64,000 nucleotides of DNA, taken from assembly GCF_011386835.1 (NCBI RefSeq), contig NC_088809.1, positions 19,869,567-19,933,566 of the forward strand, read 5' to 3'. Shown one piece after another: positions 24,861-38,194 of the stretch. A program made the translations under genes and the position numbers. The number at the start of each line of letters is the position of its first letter. Position 1 is the stretch's first letter. This stretch comes from Chrysemys picta bellii (taxonomy: Eukaryota; Chordata; Testudines; Emydidae). Under the pieces are notes generated by a model that saw nothing but the letters and a program-made list of their open reading frames with translations, searched no databases and was not told where the DNA came from.

Positions 24861-25615
24861 GATTCATAGATCTCAAGGGAAGATTGTAATCAACTAGTCC
24901 GACCTGCTGTGTGACCCAGGCCTGAGACCTGCCCCAGAATTATTCCTAGAGCAGATCTTTTGGAAAAACATCCCGTCTTGATTTAAAAACGGTCAGTGAT
25001 AGAGAACCCATCACAACCCTTGGAAAATTGTTCCAATGGTTAGTTATTCTCACAATTAAAAATTTACACCTTGTTTCCAGTCTGAATTTATCTAGGTTCA
25101 AACTTCCAGACAACGGATCATGTTAGAGCTTTCTCTGCTAGACTGAAGAGCCCATTATTCAATGTTTGTTGCCCATGTAGGTACTTGAAGACTGTAATCA
25201 CGTCACCCCTTAACCTTCTCTTTGCTAAGCTAAATAGATCGAGCTCCTTGAGTCTATCACTATGAGGCAGGTTTTCTAATCTTTTAATCATTCTCAGAGC
25301 TCTTCTCTGAACCCTCTGCAATTTATCACCATCCTTCCTGAATTGTTGGCACCAGAACGGGACAGAGCATTCCAGAAACAGTTGCACCAGTGCCAAATAC
25401 AGAAGTAAAATAACCTCTCTGCTCCTCCTCCTTATATATCTCAGGATCACATTAGCTCTTTTGGCCCCAGCGTCTCACTGGGAGCGCCTGTTCGGATGAT
25501 TATTCACCACAGCCCCAAACTGTTTGCAGAGTTGCTGCTTCCCAGGATAGAGTCCCTCGTCATGGAAGTATGGCCGACATTCTTTGTTCTTCGATGCAGA
25601 AGTGATGTGATTAAG
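24861..25615 (-). mobile_element. CR1-clade LINE, 5'-truncated, minus strand
   Basis: The sense strand is minus. The region 25450-25118 still reads as about 110 codons of the C-terminal end of CR1 reverse transcriptase, with the typical LQRVQRRALRMIKRLE and LFSLAKRRLRGDVI stretches. The 3' end lies toward 24861 (cctgctgtgtgacccaggcc, cctagagcagatctttt). The upstream end passes through a ttgtttctagatgtat-like block and stops near 25615. It is a dead fragment of an ancient copy. Confidence 0.88.
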
Positions 25616-27809
25616 TTACCCCCACCCCGCGGTGCCAATGGACCGGCTATATCCACATTGCAATTAAACACCCAACACTGGCCCACGTCAGCTAACGTGG
25701 GCTCACGAGGCTCGGACTATGGGGCTGTTTAACTGAGGTGTAGACATTTGAACTCAGGCTGGAGCCTGGGTTCTGGGACCCTTCCTCCTTGTGGGCAGGC
25801 TCTGAAGCCTAAGAAAGGGGGTGGGCTTCAGAGCCCGAGCTGCAACTTCAAAGCTATTTTAAAGAGCCGGCACAAGCCCCGCTCATCCAAGTCTGTCGAC
25901 CCAGGCTGGTAGGCATGCTCCAAAACACTGTGTAGACACACACTCCCAGCAGCGGGGGGCTGAGGGATCCCTCTATTGTGTTTATTATCAAAAACATACT
26001 AGGCAATGTTACCGTAAGTAACAAAGATCAGCTCCTGCTAAAAAAAAACCCAGCCGATTAATGTAGAATCTCCCCACCAGCTTATTACAGCTCATGCCAC
26101 TTCCACTCACTCCATTCACAGAGCTCTCATCCAAAGGCCAGAGGCTGAGTGATGACGCTACGGCACACGAGGATAATCAGAATGCTCACTCTCCTCCTTC
26201 CCAAGCCATGCAAATAAGCACCATCTGTTCTGAAGTTTAGGCAAAGTCGCTGTCTCGCGCTAAAGAGACAAATGCCAAGCGACAGCACAACCAAGAGCAA
26301 TTATAGTACAGAGCCTTGCCTGAGACCAAGAAGCCCAGTTCAGCTCCAGATCTTTTAGCTCCAGCTGGCTTCTGTCAAGGCATTTATAGGAGGCATAAAT
26401 CACAGTGCGATCTGGGCTTCACTCGCAAACCTCCCTGCAGGGCTGGAAGTGTAGAAGGAAAACTGTCTAGTGCGATAGGTGGTGAATTTCAAAAGCCACT
26501 TGCCCTGTCCCAAAGGGAGAGGGAGCAGCCACTGGACACAAGCTTCAACAATATTGTTTTCACCATCTTGCACCAGCTCCAACCCCTAAAAAGTGAGGAG
26601 AGATTTATTCTGCATCTTTGGAAAATATGATACCATTCATCCTGAAGGATTTCAAAATGGTTTAATCGCCATGAAAGAGCCAGGCCCACCCACCAGCCCA
26701 TGATCCTCTCTCCCCCACTGGAACTCCAGTCACCAGCTGTTCAATAATGCATAGCAGGGCAGTAAGGAGAACACTACCCGGAAGCACAACCACCAGGCAA
26801 ATTGAGGTAGGCCGAGGTCAAGCTGAAATCTCACCAGGGCAGAGGTTAACAAGCTTGCAAGAAGTGTTGTAGAAAATTTAATGGTCAAAAGGGAATCAAA
26901 GGCTTGATTTTATATCTGGTCTGAAAGATGGTGCCACCACGAGAACAGAGTCCCTGAACACCTTATGGGGAAGTTGGTCCAGCACTGAAGCAAAGGGAAG
27001 TGTGCCACGTATACTGAATCATCAGTACCCCTCCGGGAAGCCCCTGGAGTGTGTCTTCTGTTACAAGTACGGGACCAGTGTAAGGAAGCATAGCTCACAA
27101 GATCACAGCCTGAGGCAGCATGGTTTTTGCATGACATCCTCCAGAAAAAAAAATACAAGATAGCATAAAATTCACACGCTTGGAGGCTCTGTGAATTGCC
27201 ATAAATTACAGTCCAACTGCTCACGGAGCCAAGCCCTGACAAAGGCTGGCCATTCACGCTCAGCTCACATGCCCTAGATTCTCAAGAGCTCACTCTCTCT
27301 CACACAAACACACGCTTCTAAACAAGAGGTTCTCTCTCACTGAGGTGGGGGGAGCCCCGTGCAGACATCTGAAGGGGAATGGACATATTGGTCCCAGTGA
27401 CTTGGTTTGGCACAGCTTTGTGAGGGCAGGATGAAATGGCTTCTTCTAGTGCAGCGTTTCTCAAACGTGGCCACAAGGGGCTTTTCTTGCGGCTAGAGCT
27501 TCCTGAGCGGTGATGTGGGGGGCCAAAGCAGTGGCCCCTCTCCCTGGGGCCACCAGCAGGCCCTGCCCCTCTCCGGAGAGACAAACACTGGAGGAGCAGA
27601 CAGCCACTGAGTTCCTGGAGGCGGTGGGGTCAGACTTCAGCCCTGGGATGGTGGGCAGCAGGCAGCACGGTGGCAGGCTCCCACCCCCCCAGACACAAGG
27701 CTTCGGGCTCCGGCCCCCAGGCTCTCATACCCCTACCATCGTCCCTGGCCCCCGCTGCCACCTCCCCATCCAGGGCTTAACTTGTCCCTGGTCTTGCCAA
27801 GGCTGAGTA

Positions 27810-27935
27810 AATCTGCTGTGAAAAGTGATCTTTGTATGTGTGTTAATATCACTTTTCACAGCAGACTTAATAGCTAGCTGGAAGGCTGTGAAAAGTGATA
27901 TTAACATACAAGTATCGCTTTTCACAGCAGCAGGC
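27810..27935. repeat. Cluster of four alternating inverted repeats
   Basis: The unit gctgtgaaaagtgat and its reverse complement atcacttttcacagc occur four times in alternating orientation within about 125 bases (one copy has cgcttttcacagc). Neighbouring copies can pair into one or two hairpins with 15-17 bp stems. Confidence 0.85.
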
Positions 27936-28192
27936 TTACTAGCTAGGACATTTAAAGAAAAACAACACATGAAAGCAAAAGAAACAACAAAAAAAAGACA
28001 AGAACGTGCAAAGCGCCTTATTTGTGTTTCTATTCTGTTTAGGTCCAGTAAAGAATAGACACAATTTTATATTATTTTTATTATTGAGTCTGCAAAAAAA
28101 CAAAACAAAAAAAAAACCCTATATAAATAAATTACAATGACTTGGACGTGTATATGTCCATATTTATTTGTTTTTCCTAAAGTTAATTACCA

Positions 28193-28655
28193 TATATACT
28201 CGTCCATAAGCCGAATCTCTTTGGTAAAAATGTGACGCATCAAAGTGCGGGGGTCGGCTTACAAATGGGTCTACACCAAAATTTGATGATTTTAAACTCT
28301 ATGGAATCATTGAATTGAATATCTAATACGTTGTCGTTTTGTTTACCTGGAGCGTCTGCAGGCATGGAGCCCCTCGGCTCCCTGTAGCCGTGGTTCGCCG
28401 TTCCCAGCCAATGGGAGCTGCGGGAACGGCAAACCGCGGACGCTGGGAGCTGAGGGGCTCCGTGCCTGTGAACGCTCCAGGTAAACAAAACATCCAGGCC
28501 CGCTAGCGGCTTACCCTGACGGGTCAGGAGCCAAAGTTTGCCAACCCCTGAAATACAGGGTCGACTTATGAAAGGGTCATACAGTTTTTGCTATTTTTAC
28601 CTAACCATCTTGTGGGGTCGGCTTATAAACCAACGGGCTAATGAACGAGTATATA
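28193..28655. mobile_element. TIR element TATATACTCG, 463 bp, with internal palindrome
   Basis: The ends are TATATACTCGTCCATAAGCC and, inverted, TATATACTCGTTCATTAGCC (17-18 of 20 identical). If the outermost TA is a target duplication the element would be Tc1/mariner-like, but this is not proven. Blocks gggtcggctta and ggtcgacttatg repeat near the ends. A central palindrome at 28341-28486 has arms gtttacctggagcgt... and ...acgctccaggtaaac of about 35 bases. No transposase. Confidence 0.75.
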
Positions 28656-30027
28656 CACTTTGAGGCCACCAAAAACTTTGTTGTGAGAACCCTTCTAGTG
28701 GGACGTTGCTGTGGGACTATGGCTGAAAAGCACTGCTGTAGAAAGCTACAATCAGCACTTCAGCAGAGGGTGTAGAGAAGCACGTATGCATCTTGCAGTG
28801 ACATTTGACTGGCCTTTCAGGTGCACCACTCAAGGAACTTGCACTTCCAACTTGGCAAGGCTAGTGCAGGAATAGAGACAGAACAATTGATTCTCAGACC
28901 TGTTCAGAGTTCTAATTGACTCAAGAATTTAAGAATGCAATTCTACTCTGAGGAGTAATTGAAAACGACATCATGGGGCTCCTTGTTTATTGCCTGGATT
29001 TCCTAAAAGTGAAGTTTTTTCTAGCCACCAGCTCTGCAAACTAACTCTGAGACCTGAGTGTTAACCGTGAGGTAAGGTTTGGCTTTAAGCATCACCACAG
29101 TTTGCCCTGAGCAAACTGAGGTGGGTCATACCATAGATCCATTTACAGAGGCTTTATCATAAAGCATACTCTGCAATTGCAACATCATTGTCAGAATGAT
29201 GCATGAGTCAGGGAAGAATCCAGCTCTCTCATAGTGCTGTACTTGCTCTTCAGTACTAACTGGCCTATACAAACTTATCTGTAGGCAGATGAGACACTGA
29301 GTCACCTATGGCTGACAAGAGCTAATAAGTTTTAATTCTGACCCCACCTGGTCTCTTGTTTCCAGGGAAAGCCCTGCCTTTATCACCTTGAGTTACTATT
29401 TGGAGAAGACACATTCTCATACACACTTCTGTTTTCTTTAATTCTTCCTGCCTTATGCCCCCGTTTATTCTCAACTTCTCTTTAAGGTCTCAGCAAAAAG
29501 TACAGATGGAAGTTGCTGACTCCTACATGGGAAACTGAATATGGTAGCTGCTTTGTTTTATAGCCCCGATCTGCCCAAGAAAGGAGGAAGTGGAAGGCCT
29601 ACTAAAAAGTAGGCAGCTGATTAGATAGATATTTCCACAAGGTGCATTTTTGCCAGTCCATGCAGAAAATAAAGAGGGTCCCAGATCCTGCAACCCAACT
29701 CACATTGGAGTAGCTTCACGGGAATCGGTGGGGTTACACATGAGGAAGGACTGCAGGACCAAGCACTAGATGTCTCACCCACCCTTCTTAACCTCCACTG
29801 TCCCTTTGCACACAGCCAAACCAGCATTTCTACTTCAGAGACTCCCATCACTTGTGTCTTTCAGGGGGGGATTTCAAATAGGCACAACCTGAGACACTTT
29901 AAAAGGCCTGTTTTACAGACGGTGGGCACTTAGAACACTGAGCCCCTCTGAGGCGACTGAAGATGGGCAAAGACTGAGGCACCCAAAAATAACCAACCAC
30001 TTCTGAAAACCTGGGCCTTAAATCTCT

Positions 30028-30172
30028 GTGAGCCTCAGTTCCCATTGGTGAAGTGGGGTATATTTCCTTTTTGGCCTTGTCTATTTAGACCGTTAGCAAA
30101 ATACAGAATCCCCTCCCCTCCCCTGCATCTCAGCTGGGACCTCTAGGCAGTAATAGAATACAAACAAGGTAG
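30028..30172 (+). repeat. CORE-like SINE tail fragment, sense
   Basis: The fragment contains gtgagcctcagttcccattg, gaagtggggtatatttcc and a final agctgggacctctaggcagt with a taatagaatacaaac tail. The same tail appears in the SINE copies at 57881-58000 and 62557-62862. The head is missing. Confidence 0.6.
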
Positions 30173-31127
30173 TGATGGGGGGATATGTTAGGCAAGGTTA
30201 TATTTTAGCCCATTCAGCTTTGAAACGGTCCCTTTTCAGGCTTAGAGCTCTGTATTGTGTTAGATTTAGAAGGTCTGGTCTCTAAACACCATGTATAGTT
30301 CAGGTCATTGTGAAGTCACGCAGAGACGTTCTACAGCAGTGAATTCATGCACATTTAATTTGTCTTTAATTAAAAGTCATCTAACTTCGGCGCCAGACAT
30401 TTCACGAAATCGGGAGCATCAAAGGGCCCGATTCTGAAAGGCACTGAGCGCCCTCCACCACTGAGTTCAGAGTTAGTGGAGGGTGCTCAACACGTCATAG
30501 GACCAGACCCTAACAGTAGTGAATTACTGTCAATTAAGTCATTAGTACAAACACAGTCCTTGGCAGAAAATGTCCTGAAGAGTTGCCGGCAACCTAAAAA
30601 CTCTCCCTGCAACTCTGGCACACAGTGCATGTCAACGATAAATGGAGATGCACAGACATCCATGAGAACAAGAGAGAGAGCCCTAAAACTCAAGTTGCTT
30701 GGCACAAGGTACAGGAAGTAAAGGAGTTCCCCCGTCCCTATTTCAAAGATTTCTCTATCTGCAAGGAAAGTTTCACTCCCCAAAGCTGACTTTGGGATTG
30801 ATCAGACTTCAACAGCAGTTTTGGGTGTGCAAGAATACAGGTTTAAGCTACTCATCCTGTCGCCATAGGGGGGCTTGGACTGTGGTGGTGAGCCCTTGCT
30901 ATGCAGTTACTAGAAAAGAATCAAATCTCAGAACATGCCCCCAAAGCCCAGAGATGTGAAAACCAAACCAACTTTCTAAAAAAACAAACATTGTGGCTTT
31001 TTGCAAGGTAAACAAAGAGGCCTTTTATTTATACAAACATCTGTGACCCAACATTAATAGAAACAGATAGGTGTAGAGACATTGTTGAAATTACATATAT
31101 TAAGTCAGCTTCACTTCCAGGTGATAT

Positions 31128-31735
31128 AATCATAAGACTGAAGGGCTGGAAGGGACCTGGAGAGGTCATCTAGTCCAGCTCCCTGCGCTGGGACAGGACC
31201 AAGTACACCTAGACCGTCCCTGACAGGTGTTTGTCCAACCTGATCTTAAAATCCTCCAAATGACAGAGATTTCACAGCCCCCGTTGGAAGCCTGTTCCAG
31301 ATCTTAACTATCTTTATAGTTAGAAAGCATTTCTCAATATCTAACCCGAATCTCCCTTGCTACACATGAAGCCCATTACTTCTTTCCTGCCTTCAGTGAC
31401 CATGGAGAACAATTGATCACCATCCTCTTTGTAACAGACCACGAATAATGTTACCAGGCCCCCTCCACTGTTTTTCCTCCAGACTACACATGCCCAGTTT
31501 TTTAAACCTTTCCTTATAGGGCAGGTTTTCTAGACCTTCTATCATTTTTGTTGTTCTCCTCTGAACTCTCTCCAATTTGCCCACGTCTTTCTTTAAATGG
31601 GGCACCCGAAACTGGACACAATTCTCTAGCTGAGGCCTCGCCAGTGTCACACAGGGTGAAAGAATTACCCCATGTCTTACATATGCCCCACGACTGGAGT
31701 TCAGGGTTCTCCCTACCACACCTAGTGACAAAATC
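31128..31735 (-). mobile_element. CR1 LINE, 5'-truncated, minus strand
   Basis: On the plus strand it opens with the reverse of the CR1 3' end: gctggaagggacctggagag, gtcatctagtccagctccct. The minus strand carries a C-terminal reverse-transcriptase remnant around 31600-31480 with KLERVQRRTTKMIEGLENLP and LGMCSLEEKQWRG. The frame is broken upstream. This is a typical truncated CR1 copy inside POR intron 1. Confidence 0.93.
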
Positions 31736-33464
31736 TCTGGGCCCGATTCTCCTCTCACTTGTACTGATGTAAATCGGGTGTCGCTCCACGGATACATTCA
31801 TGAGAAGATTCAGGAACGCTGCACACAGCGAAGCTCCAAGCTACGCTTCTGGGCTGTTCCCTCCTTTTCCCTAACTTGACAACTCGGGCTCTGCCCATTT
31901 CAGTCTCACGGAGTTTTCAGGCACTGGATCGTCCAGGACACGTTGCCATCAGGTCTGCAACTGTGTCCAGCCCATAGACAAGCCATGCAAGCTAGAAAGT
32001 GTTCCAGTTCCATCCACAACCACAGTACACCCACGCAAGGTCTATCCAGAATCTGGTTCTATACAATCACTGACTTTGGCACCTTTGGTCCAGGGCTTTG
32101 CAATGCAGAAAACAGAAGAAAAGAGTTCTAGAGTGAGGTTTTCTGCACCATTACTCTTCTACCCTGAACCTTTAGTCTAAGCAATAAGCCAAGCAACTCA
32201 TTGTTTCCAAACATGTAAAATCGGTGGGAGCAGCCGCCTGTAGGAGGTTGAGATGGAGATTAACGTAAGAGGCTGCTGGCAGATCTGCAGAGGACATGTT
32301 TGGCAACACATCCTAATTGCAGGCCTCTGAGTAATTGAAGAGAATAGTTTCAATTACCCAAGATGTACATTCCAAGAGTCAGAAAACTGATAATGGATCC
32401 CACCACGCAGATATTACTAGTTGAGTGCTGCGGTATTCTTTGTGGAAAGGTGGCCAGAGAACAAAAACCATCACCACATCTAGCAGTGGCTTCAACAGCA
32501 TAAGGGCAAACACTAACAGCCCCCAAGTCCCAGTTCAAAGCTTTAAGCAAAGTTCAATTTGCTTGAAAATATTTATTTTAAGAATGAGTTGTTGAAGCAG
32601 ACGTTCCAGTCAGAGCAACACATGACGGCTACAGAGAAAATGCTGACGCAAGTTACCAAAGGAAAGGGAAGGCGGAGAACGTATGCTGCCGATATAGAGA
32701 ATCACAGCTACATATCTGTGGCAACAGATGGGATGACTTGGCAGATTCACAATCTGTGTCACATCTCTGCAGCCACATGACGCTCCTGAATCGGCATGAC
32801 TCAGCACACAGATACCATTAATAAAAAGGAAGTTGAAACTCAAGGCAGCAATGATTTTCCATCCCAGGAACCTTGGCATTGCTAAGAACACGAAGGATTA
32901 CACCATCATTGCAGAAATCATCATCTCTCCCAGTTAGGATACAACTGAACTTTTCCCCTGCGTGCAGCTGAGGAGCAGAAATGAACACAAAGATAAGGGA
33001 CAGCAGAACCATTTGCTCCTCTTTACAACTTAACTGGAAATACCAATAAAAATATCGGGGGAAGAGGGGGAGAGGTGCGAGGGTAAAGTGCTTGGTCAAA
33101 TACATCAGCCATGAGAGCACTTTATAAACTGTACACAAACTGCACCACTGAAATGCAACCACTTCTGGAGTGGAGGGCAGCAGCCTAGATGAAGAACTGA
33201 CACATACCTGGCTCTTATGAACATGGCAGGGGGTGACCTTTAACAGGCAATATATATGAAGGAAGGTGTTCATTTTGAAATATTGGGCAGGGACTCAGTT
33301 CTTTCAGCTATCAAAGTTACAAGAGAGATGTTATTAAAACATATTTAATAGAGAGGCATTAAAGCGAGCACAGCTAATGTGAGCCAACCAGTGTCATAAT
33401 AAGCAGTGAGGAGACAAACTGACACATATCTGGAGCGATACATAAACTAAGGCTACTTAAGGGA

Positions 33465-33690
33465 GGTGTTGTGGCTTAGTGGCTAAAGCACTGGACTAGG
33501 ACTCAGGAGACCTGGGTTCTGTTCCAGGCTCTGCCATGGACCTGCTGTTGACTTTAGGTAAGTCATGTCCCCATTCTGTGTCTCAGTTTCCCCATCTATA
33601 AAATGGGGATAATGACACTGACCTCCTTTGTGAAGCTTGTGAGATTTAATGATGAACAATGCTATACAACGCCCAGGTATTCATTATTAA
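33465..33690 (+). repeat. MIR/CORE-like SINE, sense, with tRNA-like head
   Basis: The head reads ttgtggcttagtggctaaag, then ctcaggagacctgggttctg, which resemble A and B boxes of a tRNA-derived promoter. It is followed by ctcagtttccccatctataa and aatggggataatgacactga, and ends near cattattaacacc. It is among the most complete SINE copies of this type here. Confidence 0.85.
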
Positions 33691-34339
33691 CACCACCCTG
33701 TGCCTTAAAAATCAGTGCCCTCTGTTTCACGATACTCAGCACAGAAACCCATCTCACAACTTTTGTGGTAAATGGCATTTATACATCACAACATTAGACT
33801 GAAAGCACCATGGGTCTCTCTCCATGTCTTTTCAGCACCATTTTCCTAAACACAAACAATTCACTAGAATAAAAGCTCTGATGTGGATTGTTTACTATTC
33901 CTCACCTCTTGAATTCAGGGCAGTTCAGTAGATTTTTTTTTTCCTCCACACCTTCGCAGTCCCAAGCACATGACCTACCCTGATAATACTCCCTCACTTG
34001 ACCAGATAAAACAGGGAGGACTCTGAACAGATGTGCTGCTGAGTGTCTCACGTCAGGGTGGCTTGCTATAGGTATTACCATTTCCTTCCCACTTCACCCA
34101 CCAGGAATTTAACCAACTTTCATTAAAATTGACCTCTGAAGATAAATCCTGCTGAAATACAGTTGGTACCTCATCATACTTATAGGGCTGTCCCCGCTAA
34201 AGTCCCAGCTATTCTGTGTTTTCTTGGTTGGTACCAGACATATTCTTTGGTATCTAGACAAAAAGACAGCAGCGGGAAGCCCCACAGCAGCCCAAGTGAC
34301 CTCTGCTTCGGGGTGCTTGTCACACTCACTTCAGCAACG

Positions 34340-34447
34340 GTGAACAGATCACAAAGACTGAAGATGAGCTCTGTGTAGCTTGAAAGTTTGTCTCTCTCAC
34401 CGACAGAAGCTGGTCCAATACAAGACCTCACCCATCTTCTCTCACAG
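34340..34447 (-). repeat. Interspersed repeat, ttgtattggaccaac family, copy 1
   Basis: The reverse complement contains gaggtcttgtattggaccag, cttctgtcggtgagagagac and agctcatcttcagtc. The copy at 58302-58392 on the plus strand has the same blocks in the same order. The family has no name I can give with certainty. Confidence 0.65.
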
Positions 34448-36800
34448 ATTCAGCAGCATTTCTTTGAGCATGGCACTACCTCAGCCTGCTATAGTCAAAG
34501 GGCCTGATTTTATATTCCTTATGCAGACAGAACCCCCACTGTGGTCAGTGGGAATACAGGACAGCGATCCAACATACAACTTCCAGTAGGAAAATGGGAT
34601 TTCTCCCGTAGGGAAACAGAAAAGATCCAGAAAGATGATGTCAAGATTCTGTCAATAAAATTAATCCCTGGTGGAAACTACAGAGAAATCTACAGAGGGG
34701 ATGCTGAAACATACAAGGATAACTTTGCATGCAGCTATTGGAGTCAATGATAGAAGACAATACCCAGTTGTAGAAGAAAAACTACTATGGCAAAACCTCT
34801 TTTCACCAGCCTTACACAACTTCCACGAAGCTGCATCAGCCCAGGCACAAAGTCTATTTGCCTGCCATCTACCCACGTGGTTAGTTTTTCCTCATTATCA
34901 AGAATATTTTAGCCATTTGTTCTTGGCCCCTCCCCCCAAAAGAAAAAAGTTCTATTCGCTCTAGGTGAAAAGAATTTTTCCCAACTCCCCACGATTGGCA
35001 TGATGAGCTTCCCAAGCCTCAACACAAGGAATCATCTCTTCTCTCGCAGATCTCAATGAAGAGGGTAATTTAATACACAGACACAAAGCACATTCCTAGT
35101 CCAATTCCTACCCTGACTGCCAATGTTTCAGTGCACTCGGGCCCAGCCCTGATTGATGTTCAGCTCCATCGATTCTTGACGAAATCCAGGTCACTTAGGA
35201 TTGCTCAGCGCCAACCAGGATCAGGCCCCTACTCCACAGTTTTTATGTGAGCTAGATTTTTTTTAAATCTTCTGTTCCTCCTGTAAATTTTTGAGGAAAA
35301 GCTCAAATAAATCTCTTCTTGCTTTGCATAAATATTTATTATACCATTGCTTGGCACTTCTACACCACCTTCCAACCAAGGACAGAAGCAGCACTGATGA
35401 AGCATCACAACCAGGACTAGGTACTATTTTTCTGATAAGGAAACTAGGGCATGGAGCAATGAGGTACAGCCTCACCAAAAAGCACGTTTGTTGTCTTCCC
35501 TTGCAAGACACTGCTTTCTCGACAATTTTCAACAGCTCAGAATTTCTAGTCTAAAGCAGATGGCTTGGCTCTAGGAGCAAGTGAAGTAGGAGTAAAAAAC
35601 ATGTTGCATAACGCATAACTGTGAAGGGTATTTTTTTACGTACACAGAGTAAACAAAAAAACCACTCAACAATGCATTCCCTGCTAATCAACCCTGGATG
35701 CTGCAACTCACAAGATGGAGACTGGCACAGATTCTATTCTAAGTACAATATGGAAACCAAGTGCATTTCTTCCTAGCAGATTTTTTTAAACATGATCTCA
35801 GCTCCAAGCATTGTACATTTGCACTTTAATTATCAACCACAGGCAAAAAAAACTGGCAGCAGCCCTCACTTGAGAAGAGCAGAATGATTGTAAAAGCTAG
35901 AAGACAGAACATCAGAAAGAAGAGGATGGTTTCATAGGGACAGAGAGAGAATTCTGTCCTTGGGGCTGACAAAGATGTATACCGCGTGCCAATTCAGGTC
36001 AACTTATTTCTGTAGTTTGATGCCTCTTGTATTTAATTTGATGTTATTAGTTACTGTGAGTTTAGAGAACAACTGTTTTCAATAGCCCTGAATCATTTCC
36101 CTTGCAAGCTTCCAGCCTTGAAAAGCCTGCCTGTTTTTGATTTTAAGCACCAACCGTTGTGAGGTATTTGCCTCAATGTCAAACTGCCCTACCAAGAACT
36201 CCACAGTTCCTTATACACAGATTAGTGTGTGTCAGCATGGAGGTTTTTGTTTCTGATCCCTAGATAAACTGAATCAAAGAGGGCACCAGGTAAAAGAACA
36301 CCCTCTCCCAACCAAAACCGTTGACCAGTTTGATTTCCCAGTGGAAAACAAGTTCAGATTGTAAACAGCAGCGTGGTAAATGGCAAAACCAACACTGTAA
36401 AAAAGTCCACGTATCCAGACAGGGCAGGAGATGGTTAACTTCAAACCTGCACACTGTATTGTGGCAGCAGAATTTTAAGAGCCCCCATGTAAATCTGAAT
36501 ATTGTGGAGGGTTCAACAATTTATCTGCAGGTAGCTGTGTTTGGAGACTTGGATATGATTAAAAGGATACTGCCAATTTACATATCCCACACCTGTCTTA
36601 AAATGTTACAAGCAACGCCTACAATCACTGTATCTTCTCCCTCTATCAATTTCTTTACTCTGGGCATTTGAGAGCACTTTGTGCATAATCCTTTCACTGA
36701 GCCTCCTTGTACTCAGTTGACCCACACAAATAGGAAATAGGCGATTCACACAGCAAGGGGTGCGGGGGGAGGGAAGATACACCGATGAACATATATTAAA

Positions 36801-36922
36801 GGGGTAGCCGTGTTAGTCTGGATCTGTAAAAGCAGCAAAGAGTCCTGTGGCACCTTACAGACTAACAGACGTATAGGAGCATGAGCTTTCATGGGTGAAT
36901 ACCCACTTCTTCGGATGCATGT
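36801..36922. repeat. Interspersed repeat, ggggtagccgtgttagtctg family
   Basis: About 120 bases running from ggggtagccgtgttagtctg through caccttacagactaacagac to acccacttcttcggatgcat. I recognise this as a common interspersed sequence of turtle genomes, but I do not know its formal class. Confidence 0.6.
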
Positions 36923-37534
36923 GATTGTAAAGCCACCAGAATTGGCCAGGGGATTCATTAGGTGTCTGATAAATGTGAAGTCCCATCATCCCCCACACTG
37001 TGGCTTCTGGTAAGGAGGGAAAGCGCTTCTCTCTCGGCACATTGTTTCCTGGCTGTCACAAGGGTAGGTTCCCAGCCTCCAAATCCTGCTCCCCAGTGAG
37101 AAACTCCAGTGTCTGCCTCTGCTGCTGCTCCGATTTCCCAACCAGCAGAAGACAACTGACCTAATTTTTGTCAGTTTCACTGTTTCCCAATGATTCCAGC
37201 AGCAGCCCTGACAAGGGACAAGACAGTTTTCACTCTGATGCCCCTTGGCAAAGCACTGAGCAGCACCAGAGGCTCTAGAACGGTCTGGCTGCAGAATCAG
37301 GCAGACAGCCCTGCAGCGGTTCCTCTGTTCTTATTTTGACAGTTTCTTTGCAACCATATGTGATTTTAAAAAAAGAGAATGTGGGTGATGGGGGAGGGAT
37401 GTTAAATGAAAGCTTAAATTCTGCAAAGTTTAAGAACTGCAAATATGTATTATTAACCCAAAGTAGCAACGTTCAGTATGATTTTTTTTAAAAGCCAAGA
37501 TTTCATCATTAGTATATTATTGCACTATTTCTTC

Positions 37535-37735
37535 AAAGCACGTCACATACATTAAATGTTTGTCTCAATGCCCCCGCAAGGGTGCAAAGTATTATTACCC
37601 TCATTTTACATGACAGAGAATAAAGATGCTGTGTCTTGCCCATGACACACACTACAGTGGTAGTGCACAAAACAGAACCCAGATTCCCAGACTCCCAGTC
37701 CTGTGTTTTAAATACAGGATTGTGTTTTAAATACA
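37535..37735 (-). repeat. MIR/CORE-like SINE remnant, antisense
   Basis: The stretch contains caaagtattattaccctcat, tttacatgacagagaataaa, gtgtcttgcccatgacacac and cagattcccagactcccagt. It is diverged but keeps the antisense MIR order. Confidence 0.65.
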
Positions 37736-38194
37736 ACCACCCTATGCAAAATGTGCAAGAACATGATAGTTGCTGAAGGTTAAGAAATCTGAGTTAATGA
37801 GCTTTATTTTACCAGGAAACATTTGTGGGAGGGGACAGTTATAATTTAGACACTCTGACAGAGTCTTTGCAGTTGAGGTTTAGTGAGCGTGAAATATTTC
37901 ACGTGTATTTGTTTTCTCTTTATATACTTGAGAATTATTGGAGTGTTTTTTCTTTGTCTCAGTGTGAGCGGCTTATCGTTTGCCTCACACAGTTACGTAT
38001 ATGCCACTCCAATATTACATAATCATGACCTGTGCAATGATTCTATCCCGTACTTTACCAGGCTGATACCCCAACATAGTGGCTGACCAGAAACTGGAAT
38101 AAACCATCGTCATGTTCCATGAGAGGTGATCAATAGTTGCATTTTAGAAGTGACTTGCATGGTATCTGGATATTATACTGAGAGATAGTGTGGT

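Larger units (their letters stand above)
27453..28733. mobile_element. Possible composite element with CAG(T/C)G..TCA ends
   Basis: The left end cagcgtttctcaaacgtgg and the inverted right end (sense tggctgaaaagcactg) are similar, as in hAT elements of the CAGTGGTTCTCA type. Inside lie a cluster of four inverted repeats (27810-27935), an AT-rich stretch with A runs, and a second inserted element (28193-28655). No convincing target duplication is visible, so the outer borders are tentative. Confidence 0.35.

Noticed and set aside
25118..25450. Open frame of 110 codons with RVQRRALRMIKRLE taken as a host gene
   Set aside because: Same reason: it is the reverse transcriptase end of a truncated CR1-clade LINE.
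31417..31801. Open frame of 126 codons with an RVQRRTTKMIEGLE stretch taken as a host gene
   Set aside because: It is the degraded C-terminal reverse transcriptase region of a CR1 LINE.
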